Source: Inonotus obliquus
Lineage: Eukaryota > Basidiomycota > Agaricomycetes > Hymenochaetales > Hymenochaetaceae
Assembly: GCA_032164295.1 (NCBI GenBank)
Contig: JAJHTX010000009.1
Coordinates: forward strand, 868,001-932,000
Length of the DNA: 64,000 nucleotides
Reading direction: 5' to 3'
Every line of letters begins with the position of its first letter. Position 1 is the first letter of the stretch. The position numbers and the translations under genes were made by a program. Under the pieces are notes generated by a model. The model did no database searches and was not told where the DNA came from. It saw only the letters and a list, made by a program, of their open reading frames with translations. Shown here piece by piece: positions 46,083-56,835 of the stretch.

Positions 46083-48214
46083 ATGCAAGTTCAGAATCAA
46101 TCTCGCATCCCCTCATCCAAAGTGCTTTCTGCCACAACATCAACATCATCTCCCTCATCCTCTTCGTCGACGACAGCGCGTGCTCGTTCAACGACTCTCA
46201 ACGCGTCGTCGGGCACGAGGGTAGCGCCTTCCGACCAGGTAAGCATAATGCCTTCTAGGTCTCCATCAGATTCTTCTTTGGAATCCGCACCTTGACTCGC
46301 TGGGATACGATGAAGCTTACCAATGGCCCTTGACCTACGCAGAACTCGAGGATCGCACCCACTCGTTCCTACCGTAGTTTACGCGACATGTCTTCCTCGA
46401 CCGCAACCGCTTCACCGCTTCTTTCAAACTCGCCGGGAGGGTCGCGTTCACGTTCTGGCTCTTCTGCCCGTTTCTTGAGTGTGAATACCCAGGCGGCGTC
46501 CTCGGAACCCGTCCCAACAATCCCACAGGTCTCTGGCTATACCTCGCTGCATACGCCAGATAGTGTAGATGGCGGCACAATATCTCCCCCGGCTCAGCTC
46601 AGCGCGAGCGGTAGCTCGTCTGCCTCGACTGCCGCAGCATCCGCAGTGAGCTCGCCGACAACGAATGGTGCCCATGGTCAGCAACAGCATAGAGACCGTG
46701 CCTTGACCCATAAGAACTCGAGTAGAACGATTGGAGGGTCGTCCGTCCTTGGCGTGACAACCAATAATGCCAGTGGTGTAATGCGGAAGTCATCGCCTGC
46801 ATCGAGCCAACGTCCCACGGGGTCTATAAAAGACACTTCTCGGACCCGTGAACGGGAGAAGAACTCTGGTAAAGCTCTTGGGCGATCGAGAGTAGAGAAT
46901 AGAGACACCGCAGACACGGACGACGCGCAAGCAAGAATTCTGCGCCTGCTCTTACACGAAGCCGAGCCTGCACCTCCAACGCTGATGTATTGGTCTCGTG
47001 CGCCGGTATGGGGTACACTACCGACGCACAAGATGCGGAGTCATAGTGCGACCGTTGTGGACAACACGACAATTTGGATGTTTGGAGGATGTGACGACAA
47101 GGAGTTCTGGCGAGATGTGCTATGTCTTGACGTCGAGACGATAGAGTGTTCGCGGCCGGAGACTACTGGCGACATTCCACCTCCATGCCGTGCGCATACC
47201 GCGACACTCGTTGATCGTCGCCTTTTCGTATTTGGAGGAGGGCAAGGTAATATGTATTACAATTCACTGTACATACTTGACACTGCATCAAGACGATGGA
47301 CGCATGTCCCATTCTCCTCTTCGGCCAATCAACCCAAACCAGCAGTCCATGCACATACACTTTCCGGCGGCACCGACTCTCCTTCTGCCGCCACACCGGA
47401 ATCCATCGACCAAAATCTTGCTGCAATACCCAGTCCCACAGCAAATGCCGGTGTCATAGACGAAACGCTCCCACGTCCTCGACGTGCGCACACTACGGTC
47501 CTGCACAAGAACCGACTGGTCGTATTCGGTGGTGGGAATGGTGCAATGGCATTGAACGACGTGTGGGTGCTTGACGTGAGTGTCCCTCCAGAACGAATGC
47601 GCTGGGCAAAACAGCGTACGACGGGTGCCAAACCGACTCCCCGAGGCTATCACACGGCGAATCTCGTGGGTAACGTCATGGTTATTGTCGGTGGAAGTGA
47701 TGGACGACAAACTTTCGCGGATATTTATTGTTTGAATTTAGGTGAGTGTATACACTTTTACGATCTTCGTTCTGGCTTTGGACCGACTTCTGCTGCGTAG
47801 AAACATGGCATTGGAGCATGGTGCACACAGACCGACTATACCGGCGCCTTGCGCATACAGCAACGCAGATCGGATCGTACCTTTTCATAATGGGCGGGCA
47901 TGATGGCACCCAATATACTAACGAATTGTTGCTATTCAACCTCGGTATGTTTTTACATCGGTTCCAGACTCCCTGTTTTCAACTGGCTTATCATTGCTTA
48001 TTTGTTTTCAGTTTCTTTGCAGTATGAACCGCGCCATACGCGTGGGATTCCGCCAAGTCCACGCGGATATCACGCCGCAGCTCTCGCAGATGGTCGACTC
48101 TGGGTTTTCGGCGGGTACGACGGCCGCACCGCACACGATGATGTATACATGCTCGACCTGGCCAGTTCTGCCTACCTAAGTCAGGTTACGGGCTTTCATA
48201 TTAATGTGGACTAA
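46083..48214 (+). CDS. Six-kelch-repeat beta-propeller protein
   Basis: Four exons: 46083-46238, 46343-47741, 47801-47944 and 48012-48214, phases consistent, 633 aa. The first 215 residues are Ser/Thr-rich and disordered. Six kelch motifs follow, each with a paired Gly: IWMFGGCDD, LFVFGGGQG, LVVFGGGNG, MVIVGGSDG, LFIMGGHDG and LWVFGGYDG, then LDLASSAYLSQVTGF. Kelch 3-4 are separated by a 65-residue polar insert. Kelch propellers are protein-interaction platforms; fungal examples include cell-end and Ran-binding scaffold proteins, but the partner is not readable here. The start is chosen at 46083 because exon 1 splices in phase into the upstream part of exon 2. Exons 3 (part) and 4 are duplicated downstream at 51293-51674. 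Confidence 0.87.
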
Positions 48215-48639
48215 ACTCATAAATATTTGACTACTGATGGTTTACGTGAATTCGGATTCGGATTTGAAGATGATCATTATTTGCTTCTGATCTTTTCTGG
48301 TCTCTTTTCTTCTTGACACTTTCCTTCTTTCCCCAAGACTGGGTTCTTTTCCTTTCGTACTCACCTGGATGTGCTCTTCTATACTCGACTATACTCGATA
48401 AGTTTTCTACTATTTTCCTTAGTCACGCCTTCATCCTAGTCATAATTCACTTTATACGGTAAGTGGACGTTTAGTAGTTCCGGTGTTGGTATTACTTGTT
48501 TCGAGATTTCTTCGCACTCCTGAGTATTACTGTAGTTGCGACCGTGTGATTTCAGGACCATCATGTATTTGTACTCCACTACACCCTCCTTATACGGTAA
48601 CGCATTCTCCGCAACATCCACCTTGATTTGGCGCCACAA

Positions 48640-48900
48640 CTTGAAAGCAGTCTTCTCAATCGGACTTGGCTCGAGGCACATAGCACTCAATGCATATTTA
48701 TTTCAATTGCGAAGCATGCAACACCGGCCGCGAAATACTTACGCACTTTCTATACGAATACCCTTCGTACGAACACCCGGCGTGCCTGCGCTCAAGACTT
48801 AAACCGAGACATATGGCACAACATCCCACTCTCATCGCAAAACCCCTCCGATGTACAACCACCCTCATATCTGTACATACGAACATACCTTTCGTACAAC
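48640..48900 (+). mobile_element. Relic of non-LTR retrotransposon C-terminal region (unit 1)
   Basis: Split over two frames: ALNAYLFQ, then CEACNTGREILTHFLYEYPSYEH, matching the CxxC..E...HFL..CP.Y zinc-knuckle/RNase H end of fungal LINE proteins. The second Cys of the CP motif is Tyr here. No reverse transcriptase domain remains. Confidence 0.5.
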
Positions 48901-49279
48901 ACTCCCCCTGTTGATTTCTCGCAAAAGGTATCTTTTCTTGCAAAACTTTATTCGATATTCCACTACATCGAGTGGTAAATACTGCTGTCCTGAGATGGGC
49001 TAACTGCCAGGGACAAGAATATGGGTACAAAGGAACAAAAAACGAAACGATATCTCACTCACTCCCACTAACATTGCGCCTTTCTCACAACTTTGACTTT
49101 TCTCGTACTAGTTTGCGTGTGTGGACGATACTTTGCGTGGCGCTCACATTGCAGTAGGCTTCCTTTCTTATAAAAAGAGGGTCGTTTGTTGTGTATCCCC
49201 CGCTAGCAGCACACGTACCCTTCAACAGCCTCTTGCAAGTAGCATCCCCAACTAATTTCTGGCATATCAAGTTCGCCCC

Positions 49280-50013
49280 ATGAGTAAGGAAGTGGATACT
49301 AAAAAAGCAAAACCGGTACCGCCTATACTCGAGATTGTACATCCTACTAGGGGTGGACATGTCCCGATGGAAAAATGGCAGTCATTTGATAAAATACAGC
49401 CTGGGATGCTTATATTCAAGACGACGCCGACGGAAAATCTCAAGGCTGAATGGAAACTTGCACTTAAATATCTGGGGCTTGGGCCTAAGCCAGAAAGCTC
49501 TCCGGCTTATGTTTACATTGTGGTTGAAAAGGATAGGGACCGAAGATTACTCAAAGTCGTACAAGCTTCCAGATTAGAATATGGCTCACAGAAGGGCAAG
49601 GCTAACGGCGTTGAGCAGTACCTCAAAGCAATGACAGAACGGTGGCGAGAGCTTACCGCGATTTACTTTGATGACCACGTTGAAGGACAACGCGGATGCA
49701 TACATTTCAAGTATGTCGGCTTTTTGGTTAAGCTAAGAGGTTGGATTGTCCCTTCGAGACTAATAGAGCTATATCCAGACAAGGATGACATGGTACGTTA
49801 TCATGGTCGCCGTCCTTATGCAGGCAGTGAGAGTACTAATCCACACTTCAGTACGAGAATGTCTATCAGACTGAGCTTGATTCGTTTGGTGTTCTTAGAG
49901 TCAAGAATATAGCAACAGAGAACCACGAAAAAGTGGATGAGTTTGAAAGGCACCTAAGGAACCTAGACGATCCGAACCAATTCGCACGGCTTAGACTCTT
50001 TACGCGTGAGTAG
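49280..50013 (+). CDS. Gene X1, unknown protein, tandem paralogue
   Basis: Two exons: 49280-49792 and 49852-50013, 224 aa, splice GACATG|GTACGT..CTTCAG|TACGAG. It starts MSKEVDTKKAK. It has no signal peptide or membrane segment; it is charged, with a hydrophobic-alternating core (SFDKIQPGMLIFKT, PAYVYIVVEKDRDRRLLKVVQ, LRGWIVPSRLIELYPDKDDM) that looks like a small beta-rich fold. Exon 2 is charged and ends LFTRE. No known family is recognised. A TATAAAA box sits about 110 bp upstream of ATG. Exon 1 is about 60 percent identical in protein to X2 and the second exons differ even more, while the surrounding non-coding copies are far more alike. Confidence 0.68.
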
Positions 50014-51222
50014 AAGTTGTATTATTAGACTGTTGGTCATCATTTTAGATTCATCACGTTGTTATTTGTATGCATGTATGTATTTGAATCTCGAGGCTTG
50101 ATAACCCCTTGTAATATGCAGCTAGGTTATGATATCAGTTAAAGGCTTCCTTGGAGATTATAGGAAAGGTACTCCCACTAGAGCTTGAAAGCGTACGTAT
50201 ACGGATACGCGCGTAAAATTCACGTTCATTACGCGTACGACGTGTACTTTACGACACCGTACTCTTCATTTCCAAGCAGGGTGCGTATACAGAATACAGT
50301 TGTATGTACGGTTAGCAAGGAGAATTCATAAGAATCGAAGAAAGATACATCAAGAATTATCAATCGGGGATGGTCTTGTGTTGCTCCGAGACGCTTGCCC
50401 GAGAGAAAAGGAATTCTCACCGATTTTAATGGTAATGTCTGCCAGAAAGTTTCATGCATTCAAGTTGCCAGCCCTGGGTGATGTCGGTATACGGGATGAT
50501 TCATATGCTATCGCACAGTTTGATGCCGGTTCCAAGAAGGGTTATGGAAGGCATATCCATCATTTCTATGCTCCTCAACGAGCAAGCCGCAAACTGCCAA
50601 ATGAAGCAAACAACTCTCCTAATCTTCCTCAGATGACCGTATGCCGTATTTGCCAAATACGGCCGTTTACGCGCTAAATTTGGATTTCTTGATACGGAAT
50701 GCGCCGGGTCCGTACAATACAGATCCGTAAAGTAAGTCCTCTGGAGTCTGCCTCCGAACGAGTACAGAGCGTATCCGTATACGTACGGACCGTATCCTAC
50801 GCTTGCGAGCCCTAACTTCCATGTACTCGGCGTTGCCCTGCTTGATGATTGATGGCTCGGAACGCGCACGGACACTGTAGAAAGACTTCGCTACAATAAT
50901 AGACATCCTCCGAGTCGCCGGCAATTGCCATTAGTGCTTTGTTATTCTCCATCCTTCTCGACTCGTAGATGTCGGAATCCCAGCGCATCAAGATCCGGAT
51001 TTATCTATGGCGGAAGCTGTGCATTGTTACAGATGTATTCTCCATTTCTTTGTGGCTCTGTTTCCATCTCAGAATTACAGAAACTGCTGCGCATTCGATT
51101 TTTACGGACGCTTAATATTCCACTGTATGCCACTTCACGACTTCGCTCTATTGATTCCCCTCTACTCGTGATTTTGATCTGAGCTGTAGACGTCCTCCTA
51201 CAGTTCTCTCGTCAATTGCGAT
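50014..51222. other. Intergenic of unit 1, with insertion
   Basis: Contains the inverted-repeat insertion (50192-50787) and then sequence matching 53870-54209 of unit 2, the upstream region of DUF6533 copy A. Confidence 0.5.
50192..50787. mobile_element. Possible 0.6 kb MITE-like insertion
   Basis: An exact 19-bp inverted repeat, CGTACGTATACGGATACGC at 50192-50210 and its complement at 50769-50787, bounds a segment absent from unit 2. The interior is rich in TACG/CGTA and encodes nothing recognised. Target-site duplication not resolved. Confidence 0.5.
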
Positions 51223-51357
51223 ATGGATACGGGCTCAGATCAAACAACATTTCTATCCAACTTGCGCATTTCGGTCTGGACTTCAATAGGAGTGCACACG
51301 GACCAACTACTATACCGGCGCCTACAGCAACGCAGATCGGATCGCACCTTTTCATAA
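51223..51357 (+). pseudogene. Chimeric ORF at duplication junction (DUF6533 exon 1 / kelch)
   Basis: Starts MDTGSDQTTFLSNLRISVW TSIGV exactly like DUF6533 copy A, then at GGAGTG|CACACGGACC switches to kelch exon 3 sequence in the wrong frame and stops after about 44 residues. Upstream sequence equals the copy A promoter, so it may be transcribed. Confidence 0.7.
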
Positions 51358-51674
51358 CGAGCGGACATGATGGCACCCAATATACTAACGAGTTGTTGTT
51401 CTTCAACCTCGGTATGTTTCAATCTTGGTTCTCTATCCTTCCAGACAGCTGGCCTATCAGTTTTTTCTCAGTTTCTTTGCAGTACGAACCGCGCCATACG
51501 CGTGGGATTCCGCCAAGTCCACGCGGATATCACGCCGCAGCTCTCGCAGATGGTCGACTTTGGGTTTTCGGCGGGTACGACGGCCGCACCGCACACGATG
51601 ATGTATACATGCTCGACCTGGCCAGTTCTGCCTACCTAAGTCAGGTTACGGGCTTTCATATAAATGTGAACTAA
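51293..51674 (+). pseudogene. Kelch gene 3' fragment (kelch 5-6)
   Basis: Copy of part of exon 3 and all of exon 4. A 7-bp deletion (TTGCGCA missing after CGGCGCC) and GG to SG in the fifth kelch separate it from the parent; exon 4 differs at only a few bases. It lacks the first four blades. Confidence 0.8.
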
Positions 51675-52109
51675 ACTCATGAATATGGGTCGGCTACTGA
51701 CGGTTTACGTGAATTCGGATTCGGATTTGAAGATAATCATTATTTGCTTCTGATCTTTTTCTGGTCTCTTTTCTTCTTGACACTTTCCTTCTTTCCCTAA
51801 GATTGGGTTCTTTCTCTTTCGTACTCACCTGGATGTGCTCTTCTATACTCGACTATACTCGATAAGTCTTCTACTATTTTTCTTAGTCACGCCTTCATCC
51901 TAGTCATAATTCATTTTATACAGTAAGTGGACGTTTAGTGGTAGTTCCAGTGTTGGTGTTACTTGTCTCGAGATTTCTTCGCACTCCTGAGTATTACTGT
52001 AGTTGCGACCGTGTGATTTCAGGACCATCATGTATTTGTACTCACTGCACCCTCCTTATACAGTAACGCATTCTCCGCGACATCCACCTTGATTTGGCGC
52101 CACAACTTG

Positions 52110-52380
52110 AAAACAATCTTCTCAATCTCAATCGACTTGACTCGGGGCACATAGCACTCAATGCATATTTATCCCATTTGCGAAGCATGCAACGCCAGCC
52201 GCGAAATACTCACGCACTTTCTATGCGAATGCCCTTCGTACGAACACCCGGCGTGCCTGCGCTCAAGACTTAAACCGAGACATATGGCACAACATCCCAC
52301 CCTCATCGCACTGGCAAAGCCCCTCCGATGTACAACCACCCTCATATCTGTACATACAAACATACCTTTCGTACAACACT
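52110..52380 (+). mobile_element. Relic of non-LTR retrotransposon C-terminal region (unit 2)
   Basis: Same relic as at 48640, but the motif CEACNASREILTHFLCECPSYEH keeps the expected Cys, so unit 2 preserves the older state. Confidence 0.5.
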
Positions 52381-52763
52381 CCCGGGACTCCCCCTGTTGA
52401 TTTCTCGCAAAAGGTATCTTTGCTCGCAAAACTTTATTCGATATTCCACTTCATCGAGTGGTTCTTACTACTGTCCTGAGATGGGCTAACTGCAAGGGAC
52501 AAGAATATGGGTACAAAGGAACAAAAAACGAAACGATACCTCACTCACTCTCACTAACATTGCGTCTTTCTCACAACTTTGACGTTTCTCGTACTGGTTT
52601 GCGTGTGTGAACGAAACTTTGCGTGGCGCTCACATTGCACCAGGCTTTCTCTCTATAAAAGAACGCCGTTTGTTGTGTATCTCCCACTAACAGCACACGT
52701 ACTCTTCAAGAGCGTCTTGCAAGTAGCATCCCAAACTCAATTCTGGTATATCAAGTTTGTGCC

Positions 52764-53482
52764 ATGAGTAAGAAAGTCGATAAAAAACGAACACCGCCTA
52801 TACTCGAGACTACAGATCCTGAGGGTGCACATGTCCCGATGAAAGAATGGATGTCATTTGATGAAATACAGCCTGGGATGCTTATATTCAAGACGATGCT
52901 GACGGACAATCTCAAGGCTGAATGGGGACTTGCACTTGAGTATCTGGAATTTAAAAATATGCCTAAACGTGATCTGGCTTATTTTTACATTGTGGTTGAA
53001 AAGTACTCGGATCGACACCAAAGATTACTCAAAGTCGTACAAGTTTCCAGATTAGGATATGGCTCAAATAAATGTACAGAACCCGACGTTGAACAGTACC
53101 TCAAAAAAATGACAACACGGTGGAAAGAGCTTGCCGCGATTCACGCTAACGATAACATTCAAGTTGACGACGAGCAAGGATATCTTATCCCTCCCATGAC
53201 ACATAAGGGTCATGCAGTTCAGCTAGGAGGTTGGATTGTCCCTTCGAGACAAATAAAGCTATATCCAGACAAGGATGACATGGTACGTCATCACGGTCGC
53301 CGTCCTTATGCAAGAAGTGAGAGTGCTAATCCACACTTCAGTACTACGAGAATGTCTATCAGACTATGTTTGACTGGACAACTGAATTTGGTGATGAGGA
53401 ACTAGCGTTGAAGTTAGCAAAAGAGAACGAGAAGAAAGTGAATAAATGGAACGATGAACGCTCCGCAAAGAATAAGAAGTAG
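52764..53482 (+). CDS. Gene X2, unknown protein, tandem paralogue
   Basis: Two exons: 52764-53282 and 53342-53482, 219 aa, same splice positions as X1. It starts MSKKVDKKRTPPILE. The core blocks are shared with X1 (IQPGMLIFKT, RLLKVVQVSRL, GGWIVPSR, LYPDKDDM). The second exon diverges to a Lys/Glu-rich tail ending SAKNKK, against LFTRE in X1. A TATAAAA-like box lies about 110 bp upstream. Function unknown. Both copies are open with correct splice sites, which argues that both are kept. Confidence 0.68.
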
Positions 53483-53678
53483 TATCATCATACAACTGAG
53501 TCATCATGTTGTTATTTGCATGTATTTGATTTTGAATCTCGAGGCCTGATAACCCTTGTGATATGCGAATAGGAGTACTGCTTTCCATTTACAATATGAA
53601 TGCTACCCTTTCAATGCAAGCTGAAGACTTCCTTTGCAACAGTGTACTCGCTTTTTGAGATTATAAGACTCAGTACAC

Positions 53679-53752
53679 GGCGGGCAAATCATGATGGAGG
53701 CGAGGTCGGAATTTAAAATTATTTTTTGCCATCATTTGAAATATACAGGTGG
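53679..53752 (+). repeat. Solo copy of the 3.8 kb element's terminal repeat
   Basis: CGGCGGGCAAATCATGATGG, then a T tract and CATCATTTGAAAT, similar to the inverted-repeat ends at 25191 and 28982 but diverged. It lies in unit 2 only, at the same place 3' of gene X where unit 1 has the 19-bp inverted-repeat insertion. Confidence 0.6.
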
Positions 53753-54209
53753 GTACACTAAGTGTTCGTCACCCCCGCATTTGGAAGGAGGATTTGCATG
53801 CCTTGTATGGCAGGTACTGAGTAGTCAGCAACCGCTTCATATCGTGACGATTGATGAACCTGCACCGACACTGTTCGATACAATAATAGACATCCTCCGA
53901 ATTGCCGGCAATTGTCACTAGTGCCTTGTTGTTCTCCGTCCTTCTCGCTTCGTAGATGTCGGAATCCCAGCGCATCAAGATCCGGATTTATCTATGGCGG
54001 AAGCAGTACTAGTACATTGTTACAGATGTATTCTCCCTTTGTTATGGCCATCTCAGAATTACGGAACTGCTGTGCATTCTATTTTTACGGACGATTAATA
54101 TTCCACTGTACGCCGCTTCACAGACTTAGCTCTATTGATTCCCCTCCACTCATGATTTTGATCTGAGCTGTACTAGACGACTTCCTACAGTTCTCTAGTC
54201 AATTGCGAT

Positions 54210-55825
54210 ATGGATACGGGCTTGGATCAAACAAAATTACTATCCAACTTGCGTATTTCGGTCTGGACCTCAGTAGGAGTGTCTGCACTGCTTGTCTATG
54301 ATATCAGTTGAGTCATTCGTCGTTGGTTAAGATCCATCGGAACTCATGTGTTGTTAAGTCACCACGCTTGATGAAGAGGTGAGATGCAGTACACGTGTGC
54401 AAAAGCAAGCCTACTGACCACGTCAGGTCAAATATTTTTGGGTACGCTCAGTAGCACGAACCACTGCAACGAATATGAGCTAAGAGACGTGGCCTGCCGA
54501 AGACCTCGACGTTCAGCTGGATTAATCCTATCTTCGTTCTTGTAAGGTCCACATTAAACTTGGCTCCATCCTTTTGAATATTAATTCTATCAGATACGAT
54601 ACGGTGCACTATTGAGGAGCATAGCTTCAATATATTGTGAGTGTTTATCTTAACAATGTTAGGGTAAGCTCAAGGAATCTGGTTAGTCGGCATATCCGCG
54701 GCTCACATAATTTTGTATGTGCTTTTCAACACATTGATGTCCTACAGACTTTGATCATCACATACTTTTATCAGGTGTATGATATGGCGTCTCTTGTAAT
54801 TTATCGTTGCTACATCTGAATCAACAACAGGCAATGTCGCGATGTGGGGTGCGAGTGTCTTGGGTATGTCTGTACTCCTCTGTCTAATGCTTCTTTTCCG
54901 ACTAACGAATTCCGGGCCCAGACTGGGCGATAATCCTTTGCATGGACTGTCAGTGTCCTTCTGATGATGCATTAAGCTAGTTGATGGTTAATGGTGAATA
55001 GATATACTCTTTTTGAGAGTCCGAGCCTTGTATTCCTTCGGTGAGCACCAGTCTTAAATATGACAGATAAGGCAGGGACTAAATGGCTAGTAACAGAAAC
55101 TCAACACAAGAAGATCATCTTGTCCATTCGAACACTATATTTTGTGAATGTTGCCGTCACATTAGGCAGTCTGATACTCACGCAAATGGAGGCGCGAGGT
55201 TAGTTGAAACATTTCATAGCTACGTCCGCTCATAACAGCACTGTAGTTATCGTTCGATCTATACCGGATAGCGTAACGTTCTGCGACTATGAAAGGAATC
55301 CCGCGGGACTTTGGTGTCTGTTCTGGTAGAACTCGGGTTTATCAATTTTTCTTAGCAACCTAACCGTGTTTAGGTCCGCCCCCTTGATTTACGATTTCAT
55401 TCTCATGTGCTTGGCTCTCTACAAAGCGGCGCACATCCAGAGATCCCTGGGTTTCCGAGGAGCGAGGCTCGTGAGAATGCTTGTCATAGACCAAGCTGTG
55501 TATTTTCTCTTGTGAGTTTAGATTCTTGCTGACCTTGACTGAGCTGACGCAGAGGTTTAGTGTTATGCTTTCAAGCGTTGCAAATATCGTGGCGAACTCG
55601 ATGCCGACAACGAATCGATCCGCTTTCACCGCTATACTTTACGTCATAAGCGGAGCACAGCTCCTTTCCCTCCAAGGAAGCCGTATGCTGATACGATTGA
55701 AGGAGGCTGCAGAGAGGAGTTCCGAAATGGGAATGCCATTCAAGATCACCTCCAACGTTAGTAATGTGCAGTTTAGGACCTATTCCGTCGACGAGGGCGA
55801 ATATCCACGGTCAGTGAACGATTGA
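54210..55825 (+). CDS. DUF6533-type membrane protein, copy A
   Basis: Multi-exon; start MDTGLDQTKLLSNLRISVW. Blocks in order: SVGVSALLVYDI, ITTLDEE, VKYFW (the DUF6533 head), KTSTFSWINPIFVL, DWAIILCMDC, ILFLRVRALYSFG, HKKIILSIRTLYFVNVAVTLGSL, APLIYDFILMCLALYKAAHIQRSLGFRGARLVRMLVIDQAVYFLL, and a last exon SVMLSSVANIVANS..LYVISGAQLLSLQGSRMLIRLKEAA with a polar tail. About seven membrane helices; the R.RALY motif after helix 3 is characteristic. Substrate or ligand unknown. The first exon lies inside the segmental duplication, so its upstream region also exists at 50870-51222. Confidence 0.68.
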
Positions 55826-56835
55826 AATACGATGGTTCTCGTTGGTCCTTATTGCGAAGTTGATACTAGTATCGCCGAGGTGATGATAGTCCTGATAAAT
55901 ATGAGACAATGTGCATCTGTGCATCACTGACTGGAATTCAAATTTTCGTGATCTCTAAAGCTAAAGACTCCTTTGTCTCATACTTTAGTCAGATAGACCA
56001 TCGCCACCATCGCTTCACCTTGCGACTTCCCTCTTGCACGAGTGACACGCTTACTCGTTTGCTCCGGCGGGTTCGGCTTTCCGTTGCGTGAACGTCTGAG
56101 ATACCCAGGTCTAAACAGAAACGATACTCACCATCTGCCTTCTCCGATCTGGTGTATGCATTTCACCGTGATCAGATATCTGGGAATAAATTTGATGATG
56201 GACTTGCATTTTTTATGTTTCGGAGCGCTTCTTCGCAACCCTTGTTTCCAGTGCAACGATCAGACGATACAATAATGATCCGCGTATAACGGCTGTCATG
56301 CTATTAAACCGATAGATGGATCGAGCGTCTTTCAGCTGCTCAGCAAACCGTCTCAAAGCCCACATCCTTAGATAGACGTGGTAGACGACTCGATGTGTCG
56401 CACAATCATATGTTACGTAAGTACGTGACCTCACGTGGTGGGCACGCACCATGCAACACTTGTGACTTAATGCCACCGAATGCCATCGGTTCAATATGTT
56501 TCTTTTGGTGCATCTATGAACTGCGTTCCAAGCGTGCCGAAGTTATTAGCGGGCGTCTCAAAAGCAACAGGCATTCGGCTAATGATCTTGCATTACAGAT
56601 CTTTCTGACTCGACGCCCGCTGCATCATACATGGTAATGTTCCACTACTATCAGATCACGCAATTTTTCCTGTCCCGGGCAAGTGCGGGGTGTGAATTGA
56701 GCGGTCTCCTTGTGGACAACGATGATATAAATATTGAATCCGCACTCTCTTCACGCTGGAAAGTCACGCCCGCTCAGTATCCCGATTGATACAAGGGAAC
56801 TCGAGTTTTCCCTCGCCAGTGCGTCGGGATAGAGC
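55826..56835. other. Intergenic between copies A and B
   Basis: About 1 kb. Only short unassigned ORFs. Confidence 0.4.

Larger units (their letters stand above)
47821..51292. repeat. Tandem segmental duplication, unit 1
   Basis: About 3.47 kb from within kelch exon 3 to within DUF6533 exon 1. It contains the kelch 3' end, a non-LTR relic, gene X1, an insertion bounded by a 19-bp inverted repeat, and a DUF6533 first-exon stump. Confidence 0.85.
51293..54281. repeat. Tandem segmental duplication, unit 2
   Basis: About 3.0 kb in the same order: partial kelch exon 3 plus exon 4, non-LTR relic, gene X2, a different insertion, then the complete DUF6533 copy A that continues past the unit. Kelch exon 4 is almost identical between units. 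Confidence 0.85.
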
